This document shows, one piece after another, positions 8,898 to 18,765 of a stretch of DNA of 39,322 nucleotides. A program made the translations under genes and the position numbers. Numbering within the stretch: position 1 is the stretch's first letter; each line of letters starts with the position of its first letter. This DNA is from a virus, in the IMG/VR virus record IMGVR_UViG_3300044712_000212, positions 1 through 39,322 of that record; one strand, written 5' to 3'. The notes beneath the pieces were generated by a model. It saw only the letters and a program-made list of their open reading frames with translations. It was not told the origin of the DNA and ran no database searches.

Positions 8898-8906
8898 TGG
8901 TAAGAT
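8898..8906 (+). promoter_or_regulatory. extended -10 promoter, leaderless for the 2343-aa gene
   Basis: TGG followed by TAAGAT (8901-8906) forms an extended -10 (TGn-TAnnnT). Six bases (GTACCT) separate it from ATG 8913, and no Shine-Dalgarno sequence is present. The -35 region at 8878-8883 is poor, so the promoter relies on the extended -10 or on a phage or host factor. Spacing matches four other -10/ATG pairs in the window. Confidence 0.55.
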
Positions 8907-8912
8907 GTACCT

Positions 8913-11900
8913 ATGGGATTCCTTAGTAAGTTCAAGAAGTCTATCCTTGACGATATTAAGTCAGGAGCTAACCTAGGGCTTAAGAGCGCCTCTAGGGGCT
9001 TCGACACGCTTGGAGATGTTTTAGATTCTCCTAGTGGAATCGTTAAGGCTGCTTCTTATCTTAACCCGTATACAGGCGGGCTTGCACTTACTAATGATAT
9101 CTCATCCAGACTAGGTGGGCCTACTATAGGTGGGCTAGCACGCAGCGCGGGTAGCGGCCTAGCATCTGCATATAGCAACTATGGTGAACCTGCCTTAGAC
9201 TATTCCTCGTCTATGGGTCGTGGTGCGTTTGCATCTCGTTTCGCAGATCCAGAACAAACCCCTAGTGGTCTTCGTGCCAACTTCTCCAAGAGCTCCTTTA
9301 AGAAGGGAGCTACTTCTCTCTTCGGTAATACTGAGGAATGGAAGCAAGCTGGTTATGGTGGTAATGGTATTGGGAGCGCATTCAAAGGCGTTCATAATAT
9401 TGGTGGAGACCCTTACTGGAACTCCAACCTTCCCGTTGGTGCCAAGCAGGCAGGAGCCATTGCCTTAGACCCTGCGATGTATATTCCGGCAGGAACCCTA
9501 GGCAAGTTTTCAAGTAAAGTTGGACTCGATGCAACACGAGCAGGTAAGTTACTGCTCGGAGGCGAGAAAGCAGGCGCTACAAGCCGTACAGCGCGCGTGG
9601 CAGGTGGTTTAGTGGAAGGCATGGGAAGATATAACCTTCCCGCAGCATTAGCATCTGGCGTTGCTTCTCAAGCAGCATCTCTCACTCCTTGGAAAGCTGA
9701 TGACGCGATAGCAGGATTCGCTGCTCCAGTTCTTGGTGCCTATGGCGCTAAGAAGCTAGGATTCGAGCCTAGGGCCAATGTTATCAGAGATAACTCCGGG
9801 GATGTGTTCCGTGATATCCATACCCATCTCAGTCAAGACCCTAAGATGCCTGAGGTTGCTCGTGGCAAGGATTGGCAGGAGAAATTCCTTCCAATGCTCC
9901 AAGTTACAAAGAAGGAACAGGAGTGGAACGGACTCACAGACCTGTTCAAGGAACGTGGTCTTAACAAGGTTACGAAGCAAGAGATTCTTGATACTATCAA
10001 AAAGAACAACTTCGATATTGAAGAGAAGGTTCTTGAGGCTCAAGGTAGAAATCCTAAATATACAATTGATACTGAAAGAAATGTAATTAAGTTGTCTGAT
10101 GGTAGAGAGGTTCCTTTTGAAATAAATTCCGAAGGAAATTATGTAGCTCATGATCTGAACGACTCTGGTTCTACAACAGAGACGCATTCATTAGACATGT
10201 TGGCTCAACATTTTGAAATGTACTATTCCAGTGGTCATCCAGATCTACCCAGATACCACCCTTACACAGTCCCCGGTGGAGATCCTGGCACCTATAGAGA
10301 GATCCTGATTAAGCAGTCTCCGCAGAGTTCCGAGGGCGTTGACCCTATGTCTTGGAAACCTGCTTCGCCAACTGCTACAGAACAGGTGGCGCGGGATTTA
10401 CAACAAAGTATTGGACTAGAGGTTTCCTTCCCTTATTCTATCATGTATAACGGTAGAAATGGAAAATATACATTAAAGCGCGTAGACAAGGAAACTGGAA
10501 GCATTGCCTACCTTGGAGAATTTAACTCTAAGGATGATGCTATTGATTTTGCTGCCCAACTAAAATCTAATAAGATCTCTGATAACCAGTGGCATGATCA
10601 AGGCGACGTGTTGATGCATATCCGTGTTGATGATAGAAATAACGGAAAGCAACTCTTTGTGCATGAGATTCAGTCAGACTGGGCGCAAGAGAATAGAAGC
10701 GGTAAAGAAACTCATGTCACTCATAATAATGCACCAGATAAAACTGAATGGGAAAAGCAGCCAAATGATCCAATGGATGATCCAAATCATACATATTATT
10801 ATAGAAAAAGTGAACCACCGGGATCAAGAACAGACTTTATCATTAAACAGTTAAATTACAAAGATGACACTGTTTACAGGGCATATGTAGCTAATGGGAT
10901 TGATGGTTCTGTTGAATTTCCGACCCTAGAAGAAGCTGCTAAGTATATTCATGATAATTCTAATACTAGTAGACACCCTCATCCATTCCAAGACAACTGG
11001 CAGACAGTTGGGGTGAAGAGAATTCTTCGCTATGCAGCAGATAATGGTTATGACGAGGTTAAGTTTGCTTCTGGTGAACAAACTCTAGATATCCCCGGTA
11101 TGGAACTCGCTAGGGGAAGCAAGGAAGAGGCAGGTAGACTTAGTTCCTACAACAAGACTATTCCTGATATCGTCAATGGTCTCGCTAAGAGATTCGACCT
11201 TAAGGTTGGCAAGGAAGGTGGGGCAACCACACTAGCTGCCGTAGGAGATGATATCACTGGCCCTGAGCTTTGGGATGTTATGCATGTAAATGGAGACTTA
11301 GAGTGGCAAGGGCCACACGGGTATAAGGCTACAACTCAACTTGGCACAGAATTTATTAAAACATATCAAGATTGGTTAAATGCAAATCCATCGCTTATGG
11401 ATCCTACCGTTAAAGATTATGTTAACTGGTTGGTTGGGGTAGGACACACTACATTAGCGGAAGATATTGCAGATATAACTGGAGTTAAATTAAGAGAAGT
11501 TCCTACTGGACAAAACACAGTCATCAAGTTGACCCCTGAGTCTAGGGCTGCAATCACGGCTAAGCCACAGACTATGTTCGGGGTTAAGAGTGGCCCGTTA
11601 GGGGAATTTGATCCTAACTCTGAGAAGCGCGCTGCAAGACAGGCTAGATATAAGCAGGTTCCTCCGGGGACTACGTTAGACGAGAGTGGGAATGTTATCT
11701 ATCCTCGTAATAACGTGCCTATGGATGTATTCAACAAGGCTAAGGAAAACCCTCAGTTTGTACCGAATACACCTACGAACAGACCTAATGACCTTTCTAT
11801 TCCTGAGAAGTCAGCGGCTTCTAATACAGCGAACTTAGATATTGAGAACTCAATCCAGAGAGAGATTGTTAGAGATCAGGCTGCGAGCCTAGGGGATCAA

Positions 11901-14900
11901 CAGCCTATTGAACCTACTCCGCCTCGTCCTCCTACAACGAATATTCAAGCAGCATCTGAGCAGCTTCCTACTGAGATTCAACCTAATGTTGCTAGAAGAT
12001 TCGACGAGACAGGCCCTACTGTATCCGAAGGTTCTAATGTTCCCACACTAAGACAACAACTTCAGTCTGTAGCATGGGGGCCTGCAGAGGTTGGAGAACC
12101 CGGCGCTAAGGTTCTTGCTAAAGAAGAAAAGAAGAGGGGTAAGTTTAAAACCTCTCCTTTCGAGCGCCCGCAGGCTGCTCCTATGGGAGACTATAGAGCA
12201 AGGGCAGAAGAACTCCTTAAGACACTTCCTCCAGAGGAACTAGATGCTCCGGTTAGAACAACCGATGCTGCAGAACTTATCAGTTCCTTACAGGGGCGTG
12301 AGGATCTTGGAAAGACACTAGATCAGAAGGAACTGGCTGCACACGATTATCAACAGTCCACTAATCAGAATCCTGCTGTTTCTCCTATGCAGGCACAGGG
12401 CTCTGTCTCTGGTGGATTACCTGTTGCTAACACCAAGCCTAGGATTCCTATGGAGAGCGTGGATGCGCCTACACAGGAAACCCTTATCAAGAATGCTGTT
12501 CAAGACTCAGGGCCTCCTACTCCTAAGGGGCCTGCTAAGCCTGAGTTAGCACTTCCTGAAGATATGAGAAAGAGCACCAAGTTCTTAGCTGTTCCTAGGC
12601 CCTTAGCTATGCTTGCAGAAGAAGTCAAGAACGGTGGAAACGCTGTTACTAGAGCTATTATGAGCACGCTCGGTGTCAATCCTTCTATGGCGATGACAAG
12701 CCCTATCGGGCGCTTGGTTGTTGCCAAGATTCGCCAAGACGGGGTTATTGAACAGCTTACAGAACAGGCTTCGGCTGTCCTTGATAGATATGCTGGTAAG
12801 GGCGGTATCAGAGGGGTTAACAGTGTCATTGGTATTGACGATAAGGGAATCCTTAAGGGAGTCAATGCACACTGGAACGATGTGTTCTCCAACATTGAGG
12901 CTTACAAGGACAAACTTAGTCCTCAGCAACTCAGGTTCGCAGAAGACTATAAGGCCCTACTGGATGACCTGAGAATCATGCAGGTTGCTAACGGCGTTCC
13001 TGTCCTGCCTAGAGAGACAGATGGCAAGTTCTGGATTCCCCGTGTTACAGCAGGGGTTAATGGAATCGAGATTATCAGGCCTACTAACCACGCACATGAT
13101 AGAATTTGGGAACTGGCTACTGAAGGTGTTAAGAACGGTGTGGACTATGCCGACCCTAGAGAGACTATGAAGCTCTACACCTATGACACCTACAGAGAGA
13201 TTGTTAAGAAGCAATTTGCGGCAGAGATGGAAAAGGTCTCTATGCCCCTGCAGGGCTCGATCAATCCTGAGGTTTATCAGAAGTATCAGGATGCGCTCTT
13301 AGCCAAGGAAGACCAAACTCTTAAGGTGAAGACAGCAGGTGAAGCGTTTGCCAAGGACAAGGAGAACGCAGACCTTAAGAAAATCTTCATGGACGAGAAG
13401 GCTAAACTCAAGGAAGTAAACAAGGAGCATAAGAGTGCTCGTTACGCTGTTGACCAAGCCCTTAAGGAAACACGTTCTCAGGAAGTTAACAAGTCCCTTG
13501 CTTACAACGAGAAGGGTGAGCGCGTAGGCGTGGCTCCATTCACAGTTGCTAAGCTCGGAGAGAGACTGGTTAACAGAGATGACGCTCAACTTCTGCATGA
13601 CTACATCGGTGTTGCAGGATACATTCCTAAGAGCGAAGAGTCTCACTTTGTCCAGCGCGCCGCTGGTGTCTTTGGTAGAACTATTCGTCAAACCACGGCC
13701 AGCTTTGACTTTGCAACTCCATTTGTTCACGGCCTTCCTACGCTCGCAAACAATCCGATTGGTTGGAGTAAAGCAGTGGCAGGTCAGTTTAGGGCATTCG
13801 TAGACCCTAAGTTCGTTGCTCAGTACCAAGTTGAGAATGGTGCCATTATCAATGAGATGCGTCAGTATGGCGTGGATGTTAGTTCTAACGAATTCTTCGA
13901 ACTCTCTACATCAGGAGAGGGTGGCAAGGCTTGGAACAAGGTTACAGGGAAACTTGGCCCTGTTAATACTATTGGTAAGGAAGCTACCAAGCAGACTATG
14001 GGTAGACTCCAATCAGCTATGGCTATGAACCTGATGATCACCAGAGTTGAACTGTGGAAGGCTAACAAGGATGCCTTCTTAAAAGACCAAGGTATCATGC
14101 ACACAGGCATAGCCCAAGGCTCTGCACACGCAGATCCTATGGCTGGCTTAGCACAGTATGTTAGAAACATGTCTGGTGCGCTAGACGCAAGAGACCTGTT
14201 GGTTTCTAAGAATCAGAGAGACCTTGAATCCCTTTGGTTGGCATTCTCGCCTAAGTTGTTCCGTTCTACACTCTCCTTGGTTGGTATGGCTACTAAGCCT
14301 ACGACTGTGGAGGGTAGGGCAGCACTCAGAAGCCTTGCTGTCATGAGTACAGCAGCAGCCCTTACATTCTACGGACTTAATAGACTTTCTGGCAATAGCC
14401 ACGAAGAATCCCTCGCTTCTATCAATCCTAGTAATACAAGACAGTTCATGTCTGTTAAGGTGGGAGATGGCTACTATGGAATCGGTGGACAGATGCGCTC
14501 AGTCGCTCAGTTGCTTGGGCAATCAGGTAAGGCCATTCAGCAAGGAGACTTCTCCGACTTCAAGTCTTGGGATCAGGCTCAGAACCCTCTCTTACGATTC
14601 TACGTTGGAAGAGGCGCTCCTGCTCTGTCCCTTACTCAGAACACAATTGAAGCTGCTAGCGGTGGGAAGATTAACTCGAATCCCTATGAACAAGTGAATG
14701 GCATCTTCGATATGTCAGACTTTACTCATAGCCTAGTGGCTACCACAGGGAAAGACTTCTTGCCCTTCGTGGCACAGAACAAGCTTCAGGGAGAAAATGC
14801 TCCGCAGTTAGCCTTTGAAACATTTGGTGGTAGATACACAAAGTTCTCCAGAGCAGAAGAAACTGATCAGCGCGTTCTGGCGTCTGGTTATAAGAAATTG

Positions 14901-15944
14901 GATGGTACTCCCGCTACCACAATCAATGATTTGAATAAGGAGCAGAAGGATGATTTCTACAAGAAAAATCCTGTTGCTCAAATCACATCTAGCGACAATG
15001 TTACCAAGATGTTCAGTTCAATCAATGATGAGGAAGCTGCCTATCAGGCTGATATTCTGAAGTATACTGCATTTGTAGACGCTGGCAAGATGACTAAGGA
15101 GCAGTTCAAGGATTGGTATAACCAGAGAAGCAAAGAGAAGTTTGCTAAGATTGCTCAGGTCAAAAAGGATGCTTCCATACAACCAGCCAACAGGCCGGGT
15201 TTCACCGGGAGCGTGACTGACTATATCAACTCCAAGAACACCAGACCTGAAGACAGGGCTGTGGATGAGTACTACAACGTCTCGGCTACAACTCCGCTTA
15301 CAGAGCAGGGGACAGTGAACTTCGATCTCATCTCCAAGAGAAGAAATGACTTGTTGAGCTCCTTACCAACGGAGCAGGCAGCCTATGTTAGAAGAATGGT
15401 GAACAAGCCTAGTCAAACGCCTGACTCGAAGCTCGTCACAGAGTACGATATCGTGAAGGATATTACTAAGCCTTATTGGGAGGCTGAGGGACAAATCTTC
15501 GATGCTCTCAAGGAGAAGTCTGGATTCCTTGCTCAGTTCGGTTCTAAGGATGCCTATGACAAGTGGGTTCAGCAGACCTCGCAAGAGTCTGGTCTTACCC
15601 CGGCTACATTCCAAGCCTACTTGAGCAAGAAGGTTAAGGATGTGGCATCCCTCGATAAGATCACCACAGACTACAAGAAGAGAATGAGACTTTCAGATCC
15701 TCAGTTAGACAGGGCTCTTACAGAATGGTATGGGATGGAACCTGCTAACAGAGTGGACTATCTCCTGTCAGGATTTGGTAGTGACCAAGGTGCTGCTATG
15801 GCCTCTCAAATCTACAATGGTGATGGCCCCTCTAGGGCTCAGGTAGCAGACTTTGGACTGAACCTTGCTAAATCTGGCCTCAGAACACAGCCTAGAAAGT
15901 TCTACAGACCCAAAGAAATGTCATTGAAATCCTCACAATCCTAG
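8913..15944 (+). CDS. giant polyvalent / internal virion protein (2343 aa)
   Basis: One intact 7-kb frame. Residues 1-300 are Gly/Ala/Ser-rich with possible amphipathic helices. At about 584 is the motif HEIQSDW, followed by a helix with RILRYAADNGYDEVKF and SGEQT (about 710-725) and a closing ITGVKLREV...TMFG segment (about 865-890). This trio recurs in very large 'polyvalent' phage proteins thought to enter the host with DNA; membership is from memory, not a search. Residues about 930-1230 are Pro-rich linker. A helical C-terminal half (about 1240-2343) has DFATPFVHGLPTLANNP and other membrane-active-looking stretches. There is no tape-measure coiled-coil pattern. A role in ejection and early host takeover is inferred. 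The catalytic activity of the EIQSDW module is not known to me. Confidence 0.7.
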   Translation: MGFLSKFKKSILDDIKSGANLGLKSASRGFDTLGDVLDSPSGIVKAASYLNPYTGGLALTNDISSRLGGPTIGGLARSAGSGLASAYSNYGEPALDYSSSMGRGAFASRFADPEQTPSGLRANFSKSSFKKGATSLFGNTEEWKQAGYGGNGIGSAFKGVHNIGGDPYWNSNLPVGAKQAGAIALDPAMYIPAGTLGKFSSKVGLDATRAGKLLLGGEKAGATSRTARVAGGLVEGMGRYNLPAALASGVASQAASLTPWKADDAIAGFAAPVLGAYGAKKLGFEPRANVIRDNSGDVFRDIHTHLSQDPKMPEVARGKDWQEKFLPMLQVTKKEQEWNGLTDLFKERGLNKVTKQEILDTIKKNNFDIEEKVLEAQGRNPKYTIDTERNVIKLSDGREVPFEINSEGNYVAHDLNDSGSTTETHSLDMLAQHFEMYYSSGHPDLPRYHPYTVPGGDPGTYREILIKQSPQSSEGVDPMSWKPASPTATEQVARDLQQSIGLEVSFPYSIMYNGRNGKYTLKRVDKETGSIAYLGEFNSKDDAIDFAAQLKSNKISDNQWHDQGDVLMHIRVDDRNNGKQLFVHEIQSDWAQENRSGKETHVTHNNAPDKTEWEKQPNDPMDDPNHTYYYRKSEPPGSRTDFIIKQLNYKDDTVYRAYVANGIDGSVEFPTLEEAAKYIHDNSNTSRHPHPFQDNWQTVGVKRILRYAADNGYDEVKFASGEQTLDIPGMELARGSKEEAGRLSSYNKTIPDIVNGLAKRFDLKVGKEGGATTLAAVGDDITGPELWDVMHVNGDLEWQGPHGYKATTQLGTEFIKTYQDWLNANPSLMDPTVKDYVNWLVGVGHTTLAEDIADITGVKLREVPTGQNTVIKLTPESRAAITAKPQTMFGVKSGPLGEFDPNSEKRAARQARYKQVPPGTTLDESGNVIYPRNNVPMDVFNKAKENPQFVPNTPTNRPNDLSIPEKSAASNTANLDIENSIQREIVRDQAASLGDQQPIEPTPPRPPTTNIQAASEQLPTEIQPNVARRFDETGPTVSEGSNVPTLRQQLQSVAWGPAEVGEPGAKVLAKEEKKRGKFKTSPFERPQAAPMGDYRARAEELLKTLPPEELDAPVRTTDAAELISSLQGREDLGKTLDQKELAAHDYQQSTNQNPAVSPMQAQGSVSGGLPVANTKPRIPMESVDAPTQETLIKNAVQDSGPPTPKGPAKPELALPEDMRKSTKFLAVPRPLAMLAEEVKNGGNAVTRAIMSTLGVNPSMAMTSPIGRLVVAKIRQDGVIEQLTEQASAVLDRYAGKGGIRGVNSVIGIDDKGILKGVNAHWNDVFSNIEAYKDKLSPQQLRFAEDYKALLDDLRIMQVANGVPVLPRETDGKFWIPRVTAGVNGIEIIRPTNHAHDRIWELATEGVKNGVDYADPRETMKLYTYDTYREIVKKQFAAEMEKVSMPLQGSINPEVYQKYQDALLAKEDQTLKVKTAGEAFAKDKENADLKKIFMDEKAKLKEVNKEHKSARYAVDQALKETRSQEVNKSLAYNEKGERVGVAPFTVAKLGERLVNRDDAQLLHDYIGVAGYIPKSEESHFVQRAAGVFGRTIRQTTASFDFATPFVHGLPTLANNPIGWSKAVAGQFRAFVDPKFVAQYQVENGAIINEMRQYGVDVSSNEFFELSTSGEGGKAWNKVTGKLGPVNTIGKEATKQTMGRLQSAMAMNLMITRVELWKANKDAFLKDQGIMHTGIAQGSAHADPMAGLAQYVRNMSGALDARDLLVSKNQRDLESLWLAFSPKLFRSTLSLVGMATKPTTVEGRAALRSLAVMSTAAALTFYGLNRLSGNSHEESLASINPSNTRQFMSVKVGDGYYGIGGQMRSVAQLLGQSGKAIQQGDFSDFKSWDQAQNPLLRFYVGRGAPALSLTQNTIEAASGGKINSNPYEQVNGIFDMSDFTHSLVATTGKDFLPFVAQNKLQGENAPQLAFETFGGRYTKFSRAEETDQRVLASGYKKLDGTPATTINDLNKEQKDDFYKKNPVAQITSSDNVTKMFSSINDEEAAYQADILKYTAFVDAGKMTKEQFKDWYNQRSKEKFAKIAQVKKDASIQPANRPGFTGSVTDYINSKNTRPEDRAVDEYYNVSATTPLTEQGTVNFDLISKRRNDLLSSLPTEQAAYVRRMVNKPSQTPDSKLVTEYDIVKDITKPYWEAEGQIFDALKEKSGFLAQFGSKDAYDKWVQQTSQESGLTPATFQAYLSKKVKDVASLDKITTDYKKRMRLSDPQLDRALTEWYGMEPANRVDYLLSGFGSDQGAAMASQIYNGDGPSRAQVADFGLNLAKSGLRTQPRKFYRPKEMSLKSSQS

Positions 15945-15951
15945 GTATGAT
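15924..15951 (+). promoter_or_regulatory. promoter of the scaffold-capsid unit
   Basis: TTGAAA (15924-15929), 16-bp spacer, TATGAT (15946-15951); a second -10 candidate TATACT overlaps at 15951-15956. Unlike the leaderless promoters it is followed by a leader with AGGAGG (15967-15972) placed 11 nt before the TTG start at 15984, which allows strong expression of head genes. Confidence 0.65.
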
Positions 15952-15983
15952 ATACTAGAGGAAATCAGGAGGATTACTTTACC

Positions 15984-16832
15984 TTGGCTACAAAGAGAAC
16001 CAGCGAAGAAGAAGACGTGTTCGAAGAAGATTGGGACGACGACTTCTCCAACGACGAGGAACTAGACGATAATAGCGACGACGCAGAGTTCGATTACACA
16101 AGCCTTTCAACATCTGAACGTAAGAGATACGATAAGATGAAGGCAGAAATTGAAAACTCACTTGTCGAAACTATAGCAAAGGGCGAAACGGATACACCGA
16201 TCTACAAAGGCCTCCAGAAAGTGTTAGCCAAGAGAGATCGACAGCTAGCAGAGACCCAACAAGCCCTACAGGGTCTAATGAGCAAAGCGGGGATGGTTGA
16301 TGAGACAAACAGTGATGTAGGTTTCTTAGCAAACATCTTCAAGGAAATGCTCGATGAAGACGGAAGAAAGGTATTCGACGAAAGGCTCAACCAGTATGCA
16401 ACGCAGAAACGTGCTGCACGCAACGAGCAAACACTCCAAACCCTTCTTAAGCAACAAAATGGGCAAGAGCAACAGATCCCAATGTATGGGAGGAACGAAG
16501 AGGACGACAAGATTACTGAATACAAGCGACAGGCTACCAAGCGGTTGCAAGAGTTTGCAAAAAGAATGGGCGCAGATCCTACTGAAGGCAAGCTAGATTT
16601 CGGTGACGAAGATGAACCTCTTCTGGTCAGAATGGACAAGTTATCTGCCTCTATCGAACGTGTCAACGCACAAGCTGACGAAGACACTGATAAAGTCCGC
16701 AGAAAGGGTCCAAGACCCGATACCCGTACTAGAAGAGATCCGGGCGGGAAGGATGTAGAAGATATTTCTTACAACATTCTCGAACGGGGATCCCAAGAAA
16801 TGATTAGTAGAATGCGTAAAAACGTTAAGTAA
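15984..16832 (+). CDS. capsid scaffolding protein
   Basis: Highly charged 282-aa protein: an acidic N-terminus (residues 8-35, mostly Asp and Glu), long predicted helices (residues about 40-200, rich in Gln, Lys, Glu) and a short C-terminal helix (SQEMISRMRKNVK) of the kind that binds coat protein. It lies immediately before the major capsid gene, the canonical scaffold position. Start TTG 15984 is chosen for the AGGAGG upstream; no better ATG exists nearby. It would nucleate procapsid assembly and then leave the head. Confidence 0.8.
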   Translation: MATKRTSEEEDVFEEDWDDDFSNDEELDDNSDDAEFDYTSLSTSERKRYDKMKAEIENSLVETIAKGETDTPIYKGLQKVLAKRDRQLAETQQALQGLMSKAGMVDETNSDVGFLANIFKEMLDEDGRKVFDERLNQYATQKRAARNEQTLQTLLKQQNGQEQQIPMYGRNEEDDKITEYKRQATKRLQEFAKRMGADPTEGKLDFGDEDEPLLVRMDKLSASIERVNAQADEDTDKVRRKGPRPDTRTRRDPGGKDVEDISYNILERGSQEMISRMRKNVK

Positions 16833-16846
16833 AGGATTTGTAAATT

Positions 16847-17878
16847 ATGGCGACTATTTTAACATTAGCAGATGTACAGCGCCAAAAGTCTGAAAAGGGC
16901 GACAGCTATGGCGCAGCCGTAGTTGAACTGTTCCAGCAACAGTGCGACCCTGCAACACTCCTTGACTTCAAGACCCTTGGGACTACTGAAGTTAAGCATA
17001 GAGTGAAGAATGCCATTGCCACTGTCGGTTTCAGACAGGGTAGAGGGGCAGCCTTCGGCCAGATTAATGGTACTTCCAACAGTCAAGTTACGGATGCAAC
17101 ATTTCAGCTTGGCGCAGAAATTAGAATGGACAAGACCGACGTCAGAGACAAGGAAGCCTCTGGTATGCTCGGTGAAAGAACACAAGATGCCGTGAAGGGC
17201 ATGGCGTGGACATTCCTCGATTACTTCATTAATGGCGACCATGCTACTGAACCTCACGGTTTTGAGGGTATTAAGGTTCGCCTTGCTAACTCGGCTGCAG
17301 GCCAAATCGTTTACGGTAATGCCTCTAACGCCGAACTCGATGTAAGAGCTTCTGCTTCCCCTTCGGATGCAACCCTCTATACATTCCTTGATAAGATTGA
17401 CGAAGCAATCGACGCACTCGACGGTTCTACTGGCGATGCAGCGTTTACTTCGAGTGACTTTATCGCTACACTGAGATCCGTCTTAAGACGCCTTGGTAAG
17501 TACACAGAACGCCCGGTTGAACCGCTTGGTAAGTTCGGTAGCGTTCGCAGAAGAACATCCGCAGTTAGACCCACAGGGCCAGTTCTCGTTTATCCCGAGA
17601 ACAAGGGTATCCCGTGGTATGATATGGGCCTCAAGGCTGACCAATCAACTCGCGTTATTGGTACTGATACAGTTAACTCTGTCGCCTGCCGCCCTGTGTA
17701 CTTCGTGAAGTTAGGTTATCCCTATGTTCACGGCATTCAACAGTACGCGATGGAAATTGATGGCCCGGATTGGAATGACGACCACGTTACACAGTCCATC
17801 GTTATCGACTGGCCCGTTGGCCTCCATCACGTTCATAACAAGAGCATCAGCAAGCTTGCTGGCGTGAGGGTTGCATAA
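16847..17878 (+). CDS. major capsid protein
   Basis: Coat protein of 343 aa, HK97-fold type by family resemblance. The N-terminal arm is ATILTLADVQRQ; a following region rich in GFRQGRGAAFGQINGT resembles E-loop sequence of podoviral coat proteins. The central segment TAT..FLDKIDEAIDALDG corresponds to the spine-helix area, and a conserved-looking C-terminus (RPVYFVKLGYPYVHGIQQY) closes it. An AAAGGA Shine-Dalgarno precedes ATG 16847. It follows the scaffold and shares TAATG with the next gene. The name rests on position, length and general likeness, not on a catalytic motif. Confidence 0.85.
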   Translation: MATILTLADVQRQKSEKGDSYGAAVVELFQQQCDPATLLDFKTLGTTEVKHRVKNAIATVGFRQGRGAAFGQINGTSNSQVTDATFQLGAEIRMDKTDVRDKEASGMLGERTQDAVKGMAWTFLDYFINGDHATEPHGFEGIKVRLANSAAGQIVYGNASNAELDVRASASPSDATLYTFLDKIDEAIDALDGSTGDAAFTSSDFIATLRSVLRRLGKYTERPVEPLGKFGSVRRRTSAVRPTGPVLVYPENKGIPWYDMGLKADQSTRVIGTDTVNSVACRPVYFVKLGYPYVHGIQQYAMEIDGPDWNDDHVTQSIVIDWPVGLHHVHNKSISKLAGVRVA

Positions 17879-18339
17879 TGAGAGACAGTAGAGTTACGAT
17901 CTTTAATAGCGGTGCCGCTCTGACTGTTAGTGCTGATGGCACTACTACAGGTGACACCATCGACCTTCTGCAGGGCTATGAAGTAGGTTCCTACTTCGAA
18001 GGTGCCCCTAGCGAATATGGTATCGGCGTCGAAATTATGCTTAGTACTGTTACAGGTACAGCATTCAATGTTGAAATCTATTGGGAAACAAGCGATGACA
18101 ACTCCACATTCGTGAGAGATGCCCTCGTTCTGGAATCCAGTGCAGACCCGGTTGCTTTGATTGCAGCCTCTAACGGTGGAACAAAGATGATCGTTCCGAC
18201 GAGACTCACTTCCAAGAGACGCTATGCAAGACTGAAGGTTGTTACAACTAACATGTCTTCGGAATCCTTCGTTCTCCAAGGTTGGCTCAGCGATGGCACT
18301 CCTTCTCTGGCCTACGGTGGCGATAATATTAGATACTAA
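17878..18339 (+). CDS. putative capsid cement/decoration protein (Bbp16-like)
   Basis: A 153-aa beta-rich protein begun on the capsid stop (TAATG). The pattern resembles the cement protein family of Bordetella phage BPP-1 (Bbp16): an N-terminal strand region with GVEIMLSTVTGTAFNVEIYW, then ETSDDNSTF, and near the end LTSKRRYARLKVVTTNMSS. Proteins of this family bind between capsomers and stabilise the head. Position right after the coat gene and before the terminator supports it. The likeness is judged by eye only. Confidence 0.6.
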   Translation: MRDSRVTIFNSGAALTVSADGTTTGDTIDLLQGYEVGSYFEGAPSEYGIGVEIMLSTVTGTAFNVEIYWETSDDNSTFVRDALVLESSADPVALIAASNGGTKMIVPTRLTSKRRYARLKVVTTNMSSESFVLQGWLSDGTPSLAYGGDNIRY

Positions 18340-18353
18340 TCCTTCACCGGATA

Positions 18354-18384
18354 CAAAAAGGCCCCTCTTCGGAGGGGCTTCTCT
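18354..18384 (+). terminator. intrinsic terminator after the capsid unit
   Basis: GCCCCTC (18361-18367), TTCG tetraloop, GAGGGGC (18372-18378), preceded by an A tract and followed by TTCTCT. The 7-bp GC stem with a UUCG loop is very stable; the U tract is short, so termination may be partial. It separates head genes from the tail and decoration operon. Confidence 0.85.
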
Positions 18385-18401
18385 ATGTCCAAAAACAGTC
18401 A

Positions 18402-18410
18402 TGCTATAAT
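18402..18410 (+). promoter_or_regulatory. extended -10 promoter of the tail/decoration operon
   Basis: TGC-TATAAT (18402-18410) is a perfect extended -10; the -35 position is weak (TCTATG). AAGGAGGG at 18424-18431 then serves the TTG start at 18439. It directly follows the terminator, giving independent control of the downstream genes. Confidence 0.65.
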
Positions 18411-18438
18411 AAGAATAACCTTGAAGGAGGGAAAACAC

Positions 18439-18765
18439 TTGATCAGCAACAAAACCCACACAGAGGTATCCCCTAGCGGAAAACCTGTGTACATCATTGA
18501 GACCTACCTTAAAGATCCCGACACAGGCGAAATCACAGACGTCCTGAACAAGGAATACAATAGGGAAATTTTCAAGATTCTGTTCTATCGTGGTGTTGGT
18601 AAGACAACTAGTCGCGCAAAGGCACAGATTCTCTCAGAACAACATCAATATGTGGTCAGACTGCATAAAAATGTGAAGCCTTGGGTGGAAGCAGGAGAAC
18701 CGGAAAGACCAGAAACTATGGAGATTGATGACGAAGAGGATGTGTTCGAACTCGATGGAGAATAA
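18439..18765 (+). CDS. small acidic-tailed virion or assembly protein (108 aa)
   Basis: Start TTG 18439 is chosen over ATG 18385, because 18385 lies between the terminator and the -10 box and would not be transcribed from this promoter, whereas AAGGAGGG sits about 8 nt before TTG. The product has a beta-like middle (VYIIETYLKDPDTGEITDVL), a helix (TTSRAKAQILSEQHQYVV) and a very acidic C-terminus (DDEEDVFELDGE). The pair formed with the overlapping next gene recalls small assembly-chaperone pairs of tailed phages, but no slippery frameshift site is seen and the role is unproven. Confidence 0.65.
   Translation: MISNKTHTEVSPSGKPVYIIETYLKDPDTGEITDVLNKEYNREIFKILFYRGVGKTTSRAKAQILSEQHQYVVRLHKNVKPWVEAGEPERPETMEIDDEEDVFELDGE

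Noticed and set aside
13299-13829. Minus-strand 176-codon frame in the giant gene
   Set aside because: Shadow of the 2343-aa frame, no independent signal.
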